Part shown: positions 29,397-38,854 of the stretch, piece after piece
Position numbering within the stretch: the first letter of the stretch is position 1
Layout of the letters: every line of letters starts with the position of its first letter
NCBI GenBank assembly: GCA_021774695.1
Contig: JAJFIU010000147.1
Coordinates: 30,253-94,252 of the forward strand
Source: Alphaproteobacteria bacterium
GTDB taxonomy: Bacteria > Pseudomonadota > Alphaproteobacteria > Sphingomonadales > Kordiimonadaceae
Direction of reading: 5' to 3'
Length of the DNA: 64,000 nt
The notes under the pieces: model-generated
Told to the model about the DNA's origin: nothing
The model's database searches: none
What the model saw: only the letters and a program-made list of their open reading frames with translations
Translations under genes and position numbers: made by a program

Positions 29397-29410
29397 TTGA
29401 CTTGGGTCAC
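29397..29410 (+). promoter_or_regulatory. FNR/DNR-type box upstream of the porin gene
   Basis: TTGACTTGGGTCAC matches TTGAC-N4-GTCA, nearly identical to the narK1 box (both read TGACnTGGGTCA). A -10-like TAAAAC lies at 29432-29437, giving the same class II geometry. The porin ATG is at 29469 behind AAGGAG. Upstream, AAAAAAAGTG occurs twice (29359-29368 and 29380-29389), 21 bp apart. Confidence 0.62.
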
Positions 29411-29468
29411 CTTGTCTTGCGCAAACCAGCTTAAAACAGATTATCGAATGGTTTTAAGGAGTTGAACG

Positions 29469-30698
29469 ATGAAAAAAACAGCCCCATTTTTTTCAGTTAG
29501 CGCCCTCGCACTGTTAGCTGCCATGCCGGCAGCGGCGCAGGAAGCAACCGGTGCATCCAATTTTATTGCCGACGGTGATGCAGGCCTTGACCTGCGCTAT
29601 CGTCTAGAGCTTGTTGACCAGGATGGATTCAACAAAAATGCCACCGCCTCAACCCTGTTGACCAAGCTTTGGTATAAAACAGCCGAGGTGAATGGATTCA
29701 GCGCCTATGTGGAAGGCACCAACGTTTTGGTATTGGGCAGCGAAACCTACAACAATACCGTTAACGGCAATACATCGCGCCCGGTGGTGGCTGACCCGGA
29801 TGTCACCGAATTCAATCAGGGTTATGTTCAATATAAGAATGATGACTTCACGCTGAAAGCCGGACGTCAGGGCATCAACCTGGGCAACCAGCGTTTTGTT
29901 GGCACCGTCGGGTTTCGCCAGAACGATCAGACATACGATGCTGCCGCGGCTATTCTCACGCCGACCAAGGAATTGACCGCAATATACGGCTATGTCTGGA
30001 ACGTTAACCGGATTTTCGGCAACGATCACCCCTTTGGTGACCTTGATACCGAGACCCAGGTCGTTAATGTCATATACTCGGGCTTTGAGTTCGCGAAAAT
30101 TACTGCCTACGCATACCTGATAGATCTTAACGACGCGCCGGTTTTTGGTCTCTCCAGCAGTACATATGGTGCCCGCCTTGAAGGCAATAAAGCGGTGTCT
30201 GAAAATCTTAAATTGGGTTATGAAATCGAGTATGCGTCTCAGTCAGACTATAAAGACAATCCTAATGATTACAGCGCTGATTATTGGAACGCCAGCTTAA
30301 GCGCCTCGTCCAGTGGTTTTACCGGCCAGATTGGTTACGAGCTTCTTGGAAGCGACAACGGCGTTGCCTTTCAGACACCGCTGGCGACGCTTCATAAGTT
30401 CAACGGCTGGGCCGACAAATTTCTGTCAACACCAGGTGCTGGTTTGGAGGACTTAAATGCTTCGGTGGCCTATAAAGTACCCGGTGAAACCGGGTTGGGC
30501 GGCACCTTGTTCAAGCTCGTTTACCATGATTTTTCCAGCGATGTTGGCAACAGTTCCTACGGCAGCGAAATAGATGCCCTTATTTCGAAGAAAGTGACAA
30601 AATATATCACTGCCTCGGTTAAGGCCGCTTTTTATAACGCTGATGGTTTTGCCACCGACACAAACAAAATTTGGTTCACATTGGGGGCCAAGTTTTGA
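29469..30698 (+). CDS. Outer-membrane beta-barrel porin, probable nitrate-induced
   Basis: 409 aa with a clear signal peptide (MKKTAPFFSVSALALLAAMP..AAAQ) and a mature chain of alternating beta strands ending in the outer-membrane sorting residue Phe (LGAKF). It resembles the alginate-export/OprD-like porins of proteobacteria: DLRYRLELVDQ near the N-terminus and FTLKAGRQGINLGNQRFVGT in the first third. The TTGAC-N4-GTCA box suggests co-regulation with narK-narGHJI and hence uptake of nitrate or another anion under the same conditions. The substrate is not visible in the sequence. Confidence 0.8.
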   Translation: MKKTAPFFSVSALALLAAMPAAAQEATGASNFIADGDAGLDLRYRLELVDQDGFNKNATASTLLTKLWYKTAEVNGFSAYVEGTNVLVLGSETYNNTVNGNTSRPVVADPDVTEFNQGYVQYKNDDFTLKAGRQGINLGNQRFVGTVGFRQNDQTYDAAAAILTPTKELTAIYGYVWNVNRIFGNDHPFGDLDTETQVVNVIYSGFEFAKITAYAYLIDLNDAPVFGLSSSTYGARLEGNKAVSENLKLGYEIEYASQSDYKDNPNDYSADYWNASLSASSSGFTGQIGYELLGSDNGVAFQTPLATLHKFNGWADKFLSTPGAGLEDLNASVAYKVPGETGLGGTLFKLVYHDFSSDVGNSSYGSEIDALISKKVTKYITASVKAAFYNADGFATDTNKIWFTLGAKF

Positions 30699-30721
30699 GG
30701 AAAGCTTAGTAATTTTGTCAC

Positions 30722-30755
30722 AAAACCCAGACCAGAACAAAACCTAGACCAGAAG
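30722..30755. repeat. 17-bp tandem direct repeat (two copies)
   Basis: Two adjacent copies of a 17-bp unit, AAAACCCAGACCAGAAC and AAAACCTAGACCAGAAG, with 15 of 17 matches. They follow the porin and precede a hairpin. Confidence 0.6.
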
Positions 30756-30758
30756 AGA

Positions 30759-30792
30759 TATACTTTGCCCAGTTTTCGCTGTGCAAAGTATA
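30759..30792. terminator. Hairpin between convergent porin and nagA genes
   Basis: A perfect 10-bp stem TATACTTTGC/GCAAAGTATA with a 14-nt loop, placed between two convergent genes. It has no strong T run on either side, so a bidirectional terminator role is plausible but not certain. Confidence 0.4.
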
Positions 30793-30861
30793 ATCAGCGT
30801 AGATGGCTGCATTGCGATTATTGAGAAGGGAAAGGCGGGGTTCAATCTCTGCTTTCTGAGT

Positions 30862-32013
30862 TTAGATGGAATTAGAGATCCCATTGATCCACGTTTGTTT
30901 TGTTCGCAGGTTAGGGTTCAGCAGAACTAAATCCGCATGGTAACCCACCGCTATTCGCCCCAAAGAGTTTTGAAGCCCTAGAAAGTTTGCGGGCGTCTCA
31001 CTGGCCATTTGTAAGCAGGCCTCAAGTGGCAGTTTCATCATTTCGTGCGCGTTTTTAACCGCACCAGCCATATCAAGATTTGAACCGGCAAGGGTTCCGT
31101 GGGCGTCTACGCACTTACCATCGCGCACTGTCACTTTTGTTCCCTGAACGAGAAATTCCACCTTATCGGTGCCAATAGTCGACATGGCATCGGTTACTAA
31201 CATGAGACTGTCTGTGCCCTTGGTTTTTTCCGCCAGGCGGAGCACCGCTGGGTGAACATGGTGTCCGTCAACGATAATGCCGCAGTAACTATCTTTGTCA
31301 TCCAGCGCTGCCCCCACTGCGCCGGGTGCGCGGCTTTCCAGCGGCGACATGGCGTTAAATAAATGGGTAAAACCGGTCACGCCAGCGCGCAAACTGGACT
31401 GTACATCAGCGTATGTGCCGTTGGTATGTCCGGCGGCCACGATAACACCGCGTTTGACCAGCTTTTCAATCATGGCTGGGGTTGTGCATTCTGGTGCCAG
31501 CGTCACCAATGTAACACCGTTTTTGAGAGAACCAAGGAGGGCAATAGCCTCGTCGTCCAACACCCTGAATTTGGCGTCATCATGGATGCCCTTCTTTGCC
31601 GAATTCAGGAACGGGCCTTCGATATGGATTCCCAAAACACCGGGCACCTTTTCTGCGATGGCTTGATCTACGGCCGCAATGGCCGCCTTGATCACAGGCA
31701 GGTCATCGCTGATCAGCGTCGGTAGAATACCAGTACTGCCGAAATTTCTGTGTGCCTCGGCGATGGTTTTTATTGTGGCCACACTAGGCACATCGTTGAA
31801 TAATAGCCCGCCACCGCCGTTGACTTGTGTGTCGACAAAGCCCGGGGCCAAATAGCAATTTTGACAATCGAATATCTCAGCATCCGCGCCTGTTTTAAAC
31901 TCGTCCCGCTGCTGATAAACAGCATCGATAAGACCCTTGGACAGCCTGACAGTAGTGCCTTCCTGAAAAGCGTTATCGATCAAAGCAGTTGCGTTGGTTA
32001 GATAGGTGGCCAT
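30862..32013 (-). CDS. nagA: N-acetylglucosamine-6-phosphate deacetylase
   Basis: Removes acetate from GlcNAc-6-phosphate, giving glucosamine-6-phosphate. 383 aa, normal length. Amidohydrolase features: APGFVDTQVNGGGG, the metal-ligand Glu in GIHIEGPFL, histidines in VAAGHTNG and FTHLFNAM, the IIVDGHHVHP segment and the catalytic Asp in LVTDAMSTIG. It ends with GRIAVGYHADLVLL. It stands alone without nagB or a transporter; the divergent neighbour is pgi, which handles the downstream hexose phosphate. Confidence 0.94.
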   Translation of the reverse strand: MATYLTNATALIDNAFQEGTTVRLSKGLIDAVYQQRDEFKTGADAEIFDCQNCYLAPGFVDTQVNGGGGLLFNDVPSVATIKTIAEAHRNFGSTGILPTLISDDLPVIKAAIAAVDQAIAEKVPGVLGIHIEGPFLNSAKKGIHDDAKFRVLDDEAIALLGSLKNGVTLVTLAPECTTPAMIEKLVKRGVIVAAGHTNGTYADVQSSLRAGVTGFTHLFNAMSPLESRAPGAVGAALDDKDSYCGIIVDGHHVHPAVLRLAEKTKGTDSLMLVTDAMSTIGTDKVEFLVQGTKVTVRDGKCVDAHGTLAGSNLDMAGAVKNAHEMMKLPLEACLQMASETPANFLGLQNSLGRIAVGYHADLVLLNPNLRTKQTWINGISNSI

Positions 32014-32049
32014 TATACTGTCTCTGTGACTATACTCAGCTATGGGGTT

Positions 32050-32070
32050 ACCTGTATATTAAGCACAGGT
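32050..32070. promoter_or_regulatory. Inverted repeat in the nagA-pgi divergent region
   Basis: ACCTGT and ACAGGT flank a 9-bp AT-rich spacer, about 40 bp upstream of nagA and 100 bp upstream of pgi. The position and dyad suit an operator, but I cannot name the regulator. Confidence 0.3.
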
Positions 32071-32169
32071 CGCGGCAAGATCACAGCAGCGTAACGGCTG
32101 ACAGTGGTTGTTCAAATACTTTGGTGTCATTTATTTGATTTTTTCATAGACAATGGGACGAAAATACTG

Positions 32170-33795
32170 ATGAGCGTTGATACTAGCAGTGAATGGCAGG
32201 CGCTTGTTCGCCACAAAGAAATGCTAGCCAGTAACTCCATGGTGGAACTTTTTGCGTCGGACAAAGAGCGGGCTACAAATTTCAGTATTTCGCTCAGTGA
32301 CTTGCTATTCGATTATAGCAAAAACTGCATCACGGCAGACACAATTGATTTACTGGCTGGGCTCGCCGATGCGGTCGACGTTGCAGGCCAACGTGCTCGC
32401 ATGTTTGATGGTACTGCGATCAATACTACAGAGATGCGGGCGGTATTGCACACAGCGCTGCGGGATAGAAAGCGCAAAAACCTCATGGTGGACGGCGTTA
32501 ATATCATGCCGCAGATAGAGGCGGAACGCAGCCGGGTTTACGGCTTTGCGGGGGCGGTTCGAAGTGGCAGCATTGTTGGCGCAACAGGGGTAGCTTTCAC
32601 CGATGTTGTTAACATCGGTATTGGCGGATCGGACCTGGGGCCAGCGATGGCAACTTTGGCGCTTTCCCCGTTCGGTGATGGGCCGAGCATTCATTATGTT
32701 TCGAACATAGACGGCGCGCACATCACCGACACACTTGCAAGGCTTGACCCTAGAACCACGCTTTTTCTCGTAGCCTCCAAAACTTTTACCACCACCGAAA
32801 CCATGACCAATGCCAGCACGGCCAGAGCGTGGCTTGTTGCAGCGTTGGGTGACGGCGCAGTAGCGGATCATTTTGCGGCACTTTCCACAAATCAGGCCGC
32901 TGTAGCCAACTTTGGTATCAAGCCAGAGCGCACCTTTGTATTCTGGGACTGGGTCGGGGGACGTTATTCCATCTGGTCGGCGATCGGACTACCGCTAGTG
33001 ATTGCTATTGGAGCTAAGAATTTTGATGCCTTTTTGGACGGCGCCTTTTTGGCGGACCAACATTTCAGAGATGCTCCCTTCAAGGAAAATATCCCGGTCC
33101 TGATGGCGATTATTGGCATTTGGCATCGTAATTTCTTTGGCTTTACCTGCCACGGCGTTATGCCTTATGACCAACGGCTTGCTCGTTTTCCGGCATATTT
33201 GCAACAGCTCGACATGGAGAGCAACGGCAAGGGCGTGAGCCTGAGCGGTGAACCAGTTGGCTATAGCACAGGTCCGGTTATCTGGGGCGAACCTGGTACA
33301 AACGGCCAGCATGCATTTTTTCAATTGTTGCACCAAGGAAGCGACATCATACCCGTTGACTTTCTCGTCGCCGCGAACGGTTTTGAAACCGATGTTCGTC
33401 ACCATGATATTTTAATTGCCAATTGTTTTGCTCAATCTGAAGCCTTGATGATGGGCCGGGGCGTAAGCGAAGCCGAGGCTTTGCTTTTGGCGTCGGGTGC
33501 CTCAGAAGCGGACGCCAAACGGCTCGCCCCACACAAAACATTCCCAGGTAACCGGCCATCGAATACTTTTCTTTATGAAAAGCTAGAACCTCATACGCTG
33601 GGTATGTTGATAGCCCTTTATGAGCACAAGGTTTTTGTCCAGGGTGTCATTTGGGGCATTAATTCATTTGATCAGATGGGGGTTGAGCTTGGCAAAGAGC
33701 AGGCCAATACATTGTTACCCGCAGTCGCTGGCAATGCGGACGCTGAAGGCATATCAGCCAGTTTGATAAATGCTGCGCGTGCAAAGCGAAAGTAA
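32170..33795 (+). CDS. pgi: Glucose-6-phosphate isomerase
   Basis: Interconverts glucose-6-phosphate and fructose-6-phosphate. I use the ATG at 32170 ([19 protein letters not shown]); the longer frame from 32104 has no support. 541 aa. Pgi signatures: [47 protein letters not shown], and [18 protein letters not shown] with the catalytic Glu region. The C-terminal [23 protein letters not shown] is also present. Full length and intact. Its presence here complements the nearby glycogen locus. Confidence 0.96.
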   Translation: MSVDTSSEWQALVRHKEMLASNSMVELFASDKERATNFSISLSDLLFDYSKNCITADTIDLLAGLADAVDVAGQRARMFDGTAINTTEMRAVLHTALRDRKRKNLMVDGVNIMPQIEAERSRVYGFAGAVRSGSIVGATGVAFTDVVNIGIGGSDLGPAMATLALSPFGDGPSIHYVSNIDGAHITDTLARLDPRTTLFLVASKTFTTTETMTNASTARAWLVAALGDGAVADHFAALSTNQAAVANFGIKPERTFVFWDWVGGRYSIWSAIGLPLVIAIGAKNFDAFLDGAFLADQHFRDAPFKENIPVLMAIIGIWHRNFFGFTCHGVMPYDQRLARFPAYLQQLDMESNGKGVSLSGEPVGYSTGPVIWGEPGTNGQHAFFQLLHQGSDIIPVDFLVAANGFETDVRHHDILIANCFAQSEALMMGRGVSEAEALLLASGASEADAKRLAPHKTFPGNRPSNTFLYEKLEPHTLGMLIALYEHKVFVQGVIWGINSFDQMGVELGKEQANTLLPAVAGNADAEGISASLINAARAKRK

Positions 33796-33861
33796 TATCG
33801 TTGATTTAACGGCTGCGATTACAGACGAAAGGTTTTTACGGAACGGAACAGGGAGTGGAGT

Positions 33862-36036
33862 ATGTGTTTTAAAAAGACAGGACTGCTTTGGTTGTTTGCT
33901 CTGGGGTTATTGACGCTGGGTATTGGGGGATGTGCTGAAACAGATGCACCACCTCAGGAATCAGGCGCTCCTGAACTAAACCTAGCCAGAATATCGGCAG
34001 CTGATGCAGAGCCGGGAAATTGGTTCACAACCGGTCGAACATTCGGTGAAACTCATTACTCTCCCTTATTTCAGATTAACAAAGACACCGTCTCAAGTTT
34101 GGGTTTTGCTTGGGATTACGCCACAGGCACCACCAGAGGGCTAGAATCCACGCCCATCGTTGTGGACGGCAAAATGTATACCAGTGGAACCTGGGGTCGG
34201 GTCTATGCCCTGGATGCCAAAACCGGTGAAGAACTTTGGTATTTTGAACCACCTCTGGACGGGCAAGTCGCAGGTGATGCTTGCTGCGATATCGTCAATA
34301 GAGGCGTGGCATTATACGGCGATCTTGTTTATGTCGCAGCCCTTGATGGACAGCTGCATGCACTTGAAAAAGCTACCGGGAAAATTGTCTGGTCACAAGA
34401 TACAATTGTTGATCATGAGCGGCTATACACCTCTACGGGCGCGCCGCGAATTGCCGGCAATGTTGTTATCATTGGCAATGGGGGCGCCGAGTTTGACGCC
34501 CGTGGCTATGTCTCTGCATATGACTTGAAAACCGGCGAGTTTAAGTGGCGGTTTTATATCGTTCCCGGTGATCCAAAAAACCCACCGGAACATCCGGAAA
34601 TGGCTGAAGCCCTTAAAACATGGGACCCTAATTCTCGGTGGGATGTTGGCGGTGGCGGCACCGCGTGGGATAGTATGGTTTATGACCCCGACCTAAACCT
34701 GATTTATGTGGGTACAGGTAACGCGGCACCCTATCCGGCAGAAGTTCGTAGCCCTGCAGGAGGGGATAATCTTTACCTGTCTTCCATTTTAGCAATAAAC
34801 CCGGATACAGGCCGCCTTAAATGGCACTATCAGACAACCCCAGCAGATAGTTGGGACTTTACCGCCACTCAAAATATGATTTTAAATGATTTGGAGATTG
34901 AAGGCCGGGTCCGTAAGGTTTTGATGCAGGCGCCGAAGAATGGTTTCTTTTATGTGATAGACCGGGAAACAGGCGAGCTTTTGTCTGCCAAAAATTATGT
35001 GCCGGTGACATGGGCCACTCATGTGGACATGAACACAGGTCGTCCTGCTGTAACTCAGGTTTCTAAGTATTTCAGCGAGCCAAAGGTCCAGGCCCCCACC
35101 GACGTGGGCGGACATAATTGGAAACCAATGGCCTACAACCGTGACACAGGCCTTGTTTACATTCCGGTGACCGAACTTGAATGGCTGCGAGTTAATGCCT
35201 ACCCGGATGGCTATAAATATGAAAAAGGCATGATCAATATGGGGTCCTGGAATTTCCCCACCGATGACGCCACTATTGAGGCCTATGCGTCTTTCACTCC
35301 TTATGAGGCGGATTACCTGAAAGAGATTGTCCGCAAAGCAAGCCCCGCTCCAGACCGTGAGCTTTTGCGGGCCTGGGACCCGGTTAAGGGCGAAACCGTT
35401 TGGGAAGTGGTCAACGATTCGCAAAACGCATGGGATGGAGGCGGAATTCTAACTTCGGGCGGATTGGTCTTCCAGGGAAACTCTCAAGGCTATTTGAGGG
35501 TTTTTGAGGCGTCCACGGGGGAGTTGCTCAAAACAATCAACGTCGGGACAAGTATTATGGCTGCTCCCATGACTTACACAGTTGGCGGTGAGCAATATAT
35601 CGCCCTTATGGCGGGCTACGGTGGTTCAGGTGCATGGTCTTTCCCAGAAAGCTCAGCTGCCTACACGCGGGGTAATGATGGAAGAATTGTTGTGTTTAAA
35701 CTTGGTGGCGGTGAGGTTCCTCTGCCGTCTTTGCTGGAAATAGAGCTTTTTCCGGAACCTCCGGAACAGGACGCGTCCCTTGATCAAATTCAAAGAGGCG
35801 GCTTGAAATTTGCTTCTCGTTGTGCCTTCTGCCATGCAAATTCGGCCAGGAATTTGGTGCCCGACCTACGAAGACTGACCCCAGAGAAGCACGAACTGTT
35901 TGAAGAAATAGTTCTGGAGGGCCTACTAAAGCAAAACGGCATGCCTGGCTTTGCAGAACTGTTTAGCAAAGAGGATGTGGCGGATATGTATGCCTTTATT
36001 ATCAGCATATCCAGAGAGGCTTATGAAGCTAACTGA
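33862..36036 (+). CDS. PQQ-dependent quinohemoprotein dehydrogenase, predicted lipoprotein
   Basis: 724 aa. The N-terminus is a lipoprotein signal peptide ending in LGIGGC (lipid Cys24). Residues about 45-620 form the eight-bladed PQQ propeller of the methanol/ethanol dehydrogenase family, with the vicinal disulfide Cys141-Cys142, tryptophan-docking repeats such as ALDAKTGEELWYF and the active-site region SWDFTATQN. The C-terminal cytochrome c domain has CAFCH (654-658) and Met694 (NGMPGF) as likely axial ligand. Such enzymes oxidise alcohols or aldehydes in the periplasm. Family members are usually soluble or carry an ordinary signal peptide, so the lipobox is notable. No PQQ synthesis genes are nearby. 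Substrate unknown. Confidence 0.88.
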   Translation: MCFKKTGLLWLFALGLLTLGIGGCAETDAPPQESGAPELNLARISAADAEPGNWFTTGRTFGETHYSPLFQINKDTVSSLGFAWDYATGTTRGLESTPIVVDGKMYTSGTWGRVYALDAKTGEELWYFEPPLDGQVAGDACCDIVNRGVALYGDLVYVAALDGQLHALEKATGKIVWSQDTIVDHERLYTSTGAPRIAGNVVIIGNGGAEFDARGYVSAYDLKTGEFKWRFYIVPGDPKNPPEHPEMAEALKTWDPNSRWDVGGGGTAWDSMVYDPDLNLIYVGTGNAAPYPAEVRSPAGGDNLYLSSILAINPDTGRLKWHYQTTPADSWDFTATQNMILNDLEIEGRVRKVLMQAPKNGFFYVIDRETGELLSAKNYVPVTWATHVDMNTGRPAVTQVSKYFSEPKVQAPTDVGGHNWKPMAYNRDTGLVYIPVTELEWLRVNAYPDGYKYEKGMINMGSWNFPTDDATIEAYASFTPYEADYLKEIVRKASPAPDRELLRAWDPVKGETVWEVVNDSQNAWDGGGILTSGGLVFQGNSQGYLRVFEASTGELLKTINVGTSIMAAPMTYTVGGEQYIALMAGYGGSGAWSFPESSAAYTRGNDGRIVVFKLGGGEVPLPSLLEIELFPEPPEQDASLDQIQRGGLKFASRCAFCHANSARNLVPDLRRLTPEKHELFEEIVLEGLLKQNGMPGFAELFSKEDVADMYAFIISISREAYEAN

Positions 36037-36067
36037 CTGTCAGTTGCCTTCAAACATCGCTGGCTGC

Positions 36068-38413
36068 TTATTCTGAGGCTCTACGATAATGGCGTCTGTT
36101 GGGCCGTGCTTTTGCCGAAAGGTCCACCAATTTCTCATTATCTTTTTCTGCTTCCCGGTACAGTTGGTAGTTGCCAGAATAAAGCTGTGTAGGCCAGTTT
36201 TGGTTTTTAGCACCGCAGTGACCGGCAGCTTTTCGGGTAAAAAACGCATCGTTTAGATGGGGCCGTCCAAGTGCGCACAGGTCGGCCCTCTCATCTGCAA
36301 TAATTGTGTTTATCTGTCCCGGTAGGGTGATATCACCGACGGCGATGGTTGGAATGCCAACGCTGTGCTTGATATGTTCGGCGAAAGGCGTTTGCCACAT
36401 GCGGCCCCAGACAGGTTTTTGCCATTTAACTGTTTCACCCGACGAGGTGTGGATGATGTCGACGCCGGTAGTTTTGAAGGCTTTAGCAATTTCCGTGATA
36501 TCGTTTCGGCTCATGCCGCCTTCAGCCCAATCGCTGGCTGACAGTCGAACTGACATCGGTTTATCTTCTGGCCAAACTACGCGCATAGCTTCAAAAACTT
36601 CAAGGGGATAGCGAAGCCGGTTTTCCACAACTCCGCCGTATTCGTCTGTACGTTTGTTGGTCAACGGCGACAGAAAACTGGCCAGAAGATAGCCGTGCGC
36701 CGCATGCACCTCAAGCATATCAAAACCCGCCGCATTGCCTCGTTTCGCTGCGGCAACGAATTCGTCTCGAATTTCGATCATTTTCGCTCGGGTTAACTGT
36801 TCAGGAATATCCGACGTGCCCTCAATGTAAGGGATCGGCGAAGCAGAGTAGATTGGCCAGTTATTGGCGTCTTTGGGCTGATCCATGGCGTCTTCGGGTG
36901 TTTTGGTTGACCCTTTTCGGCCAGCGTGGCCCAATTGAAGTGCGATCTTGGCATTCGAATTGTCATGCACGAAATCAACGATATTTTTCCATGCCAGCTG
37001 TTGTTCTTTGTTCCAAATACCAGTGCAGCCATCAGTAATACGGGCGTCCGGCGTCGGGCATGTCATCTCGGTGAAAATTAGTCCGGTTCCGCCTATGGCG
37101 CGAGACGTGTAATGGCTGAAATGCCACTGGTTGGGTAGGCCATCCACGGCACAATATTGTGCCATGGGTGCCATCGCAACCCGGTTAGCCAAGGTCATAC
37201 TGCGCAAACGAAACGGCGTGAACATGGGTGTGGGGCGCTCGTCTCCCACATTGAAGCCACTTGTGGCATTATAGTGTTGGTAAAATTCTGTTTCGCATTT
37301 TTCAAGAAATTCGGGGTCGCGGAGCTCCATATTGTCCCAGTTTATCGCTTTGGATCTCGACATGCAGGAAAAGGCAAACGCATGGCCGGTTTTTTGCCAA
37401 TGCAACGGCATATTTTCAAACCAGCGCAGCGAAACCTCTGCGTTATGCTGTGTAATTTCTACCGGTGTACGGCGGTCACTTTCGTAGTCCGAAAATGCAG
37501 CCCCAATGTCCGTCTGGTGCTTTACAACTGCATCCGACAGGGAAGCCGCGCACTCCATGGCCAGTTTTGTGCCTGAACCAATTGACCAATGTGCGGTGGC
37601 TTTGCAGTCACCAATTAACACGATGTTTTTGTGGCTCCATTTTTCGCAAGTGATGGTTGGAAAGTTACGCCAAAGCGAACGGTTGGTTTTAAAGGAATGC
37701 CCCTTTAGTTCGTTTTTGAAAATGGCCTCAAGGGCGCTTGCGCTTTCTTGCTCAGTCAAATCTCCGAAGCCGCTTGCTTCCCAGCATTCCGGCGTTGTTT
37801 CAACCACCCATGTGGAATGGCCAGCTTCATATTGGTAAGTATGCGCACAGAAGTGGCCGTGTTCGGTTTTTTTGAAAAAGAAGGTGAAGCCGTCCAGGGG
37901 GCACGCGGACCCGAGCCAAGTGAATTTATTGCGCATTTCAGTGATTTTGGTGCCAAATTCTTCAGCATATTTGGCTCTGATCGGGCTATTTATACCGCCA
38001 GCATCAACAATTAAATCTGAATCTTGAAGGTCTGTCTCTAGGTTTTCTATATCTATACGTGTTGAGAAATTCAGTTTAACGCCAACGTCCGCGCATCGTT
38101 TTTGTAATATTTCCAGTAAAATCATGCGGCTACAGCCGGCAAAACCGTTGCCGCCGACCACATATCGGTCATCGCCGCGTTCGATTACCATATCGGTCCA
38201 ATATGCAAAGTGATCACGGATCATTTCGTATGACCCGGGGTCGGCGCTTAGAAACTCGTCGAGGGTTTCGTCAGAAAAGACAACTCCAAAGCCAAAGGTG
38301 TCATCGGGCCGGTTTTGCTCGAACAATTCGATTTCAATGTCGGGGCGCCGCTTTTTGGTAAGCAACGCGAAATAGAGGCCACCAGGTCCGCCGCCAATGA
38401 TTGATATTTTCAT
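36068..38413 (-). CDS. Bifunctional anthraniloyl-CoA monooxygenase/reductase-like (salicylyl-CoA 5-hydroxylase family)
   Basis: 781 aa fusion. Residues 1 to about 385 are a flavin monooxygenase: GGGPGGLYFALL at the N-terminus, VDAGGINSPIR, and NIVLIGDCKATAHWSIGSG with the FAD-binding GD motif. From about 395 to the end is an old-yellow-enzyme-like NADH:flavin oxidoreductase: FRLRSMTLANRVAMAPM, LQLGHAGRKGS, HAAHGYLLASFLSPLTNKR, LCALGRPHLND. This domain order is that of Azoarcus 2-aminobenzoyl-CoA monooxygenase/reductase, which hydroxylates and reduces anthraniloyl-CoA, and of proteins annotated as salicylyl-CoA 5-hydroxylase. Last gene of the marR1-acyl-CoA dehydrogenase-ridA unit. Which CoA ester is used cannot be settled here. 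Confidence 0.85.
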   Translation of the reverse strand: MKISIIGGGPGGLYFALLTKKRRPDIEIELFEQNRPDDTFGFGVVFSDETLDEFLSADPGSYEMIRDHFAYWTDMVIERGDDRYVVGGNGFAGCSRMILLEILQKRCADVGVKLNFSTRIDIENLETDLQDSDLIVDAGGINSPIRAKYAEEFGTKITEMRNKFTWLGSACPLDGFTFFFKKTEHGHFCAHTYQYEAGHSTWVVETTPECWEASGFGDLTEQESASALEAIFKNELKGHSFKTNRSLWRNFPTITCEKWSHKNIVLIGDCKATAHWSIGSGTKLAMECAASLSDAVVKHQTDIGAAFSDYESDRRTPVEITQHNAEVSLRWFENMPLHWQKTGHAFAFSCMSRSKAINWDNMELRDPEFLEKCETEFYQHYNATSGFNVGDERPTPMFTPFRLRSMTLANRVAMAPMAQYCAVDGLPNQWHFSHYTSRAIGGTGLIFTEMTCPTPDARITDGCTGIWNKEQQLAWKNIVDFVHDNSNAKIALQLGHAGRKGSTKTPEDAMDQPKDANNWPIYSASPIPYIEGTSDIPEQLTRAKMIEIRDEFVAAAKRGNAAGFDMLEVHAAHGYLLASFLSPLTNKRTDEYGGVVENRLRYPLEVFEAMRVVWPEDKPMSVRLSASDWAEGGMSRNDITEIAKAFKTTGVDIIHTSSGETVKWQKPVWGRMWQTPFAEHIKHSVGIPTIAVGDITLPGQINTIIADERADLCALGRPHLNDAFFTRKAAGHCGAKNQNWPTQLYSGNYQLYREAEKDNEKLVDLSAKARPNRRHYRRASE

Positions 38414-38458
38414 TTTAAAACCTCTTTCCGTCGCGCTGTCTGGTTGAACGAGTATTTT

Positions 38459-38854
38459 TTATTCGGGTACAACAGCAGTTGTTTCAATTTCAATTCTTGC
38501 GGCATCTTCCATCAGGGCTGTGGCCTGAACACAAGTCATACAAGGAAATACTCGGCCCATTACGTCTCGCCACACTTTGCCTATTTCGGCCAATTGGCTT
38601 GTATATTCTTTTCTGTCGCAAACATACCAGGTCATGCGAACAATATGCTCGGGTCCGGCACCCGCCTCGGCGAGGATGGCTTTAGTGCTGAGCAATATTT
38701 GCCTCAGTTGACCGATAAAGTTCGTATGCTCAAACACTTCTTGCTGGTTCCAGCCGATTACGCCTGCTGTGAATACCATTTTTCCGTTTGCTGCAATGCC
38801 GTTTGAATAACCCTTGGGTCGGGGCCAGCCTTGTGGCTGTAACACGTCAAACAT
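38459..38854 (-). CDS. RidA family enamine/imine deaminase-like protein
   Basis: 131 aa YjgF/YER057c/UK114-type protein. It shows [25 protein letters not shown] at the N-terminus, [29 protein letters not shown] in the middle and [10 protein letters not shown] at the end. RidA proteins hydrolyse reactive enamines and imines. It overlaps the acyl-CoA dehydrogenase end by 8 bp and precedes the monooxygenase/reductase by 45 bp. Because the known product of anthraniloyl-CoA monooxygenase/reductase is an enamine, a dedicated deaminating role in this pathway is a reasonable inference. The canonical RidA arginine is not obvious, so a distinct Rid subfamily is likely. Confidence 0.85.
   Translation of the reverse strand: MFDVLQPQGWPRPKGYSNGIAANGKMVFTAGVIGWNQQEVFEHTNFIGQLRQILLSTKAILAEAGAGPEHIVRMTWYVCDRKEYTSQLAEIGKVWRDVMGRVFPCMTCVQATALMEDAARIEIETTAVVPE

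Noticed and set aside
36031..36045. AACTGAC-T-GTCAGTT as a terminator between the convergent PQQ and monooxygenase genes
   Set aside because: The loop would be a single base and no T run follows; it also overlaps the stop codon region, so it may be chance.
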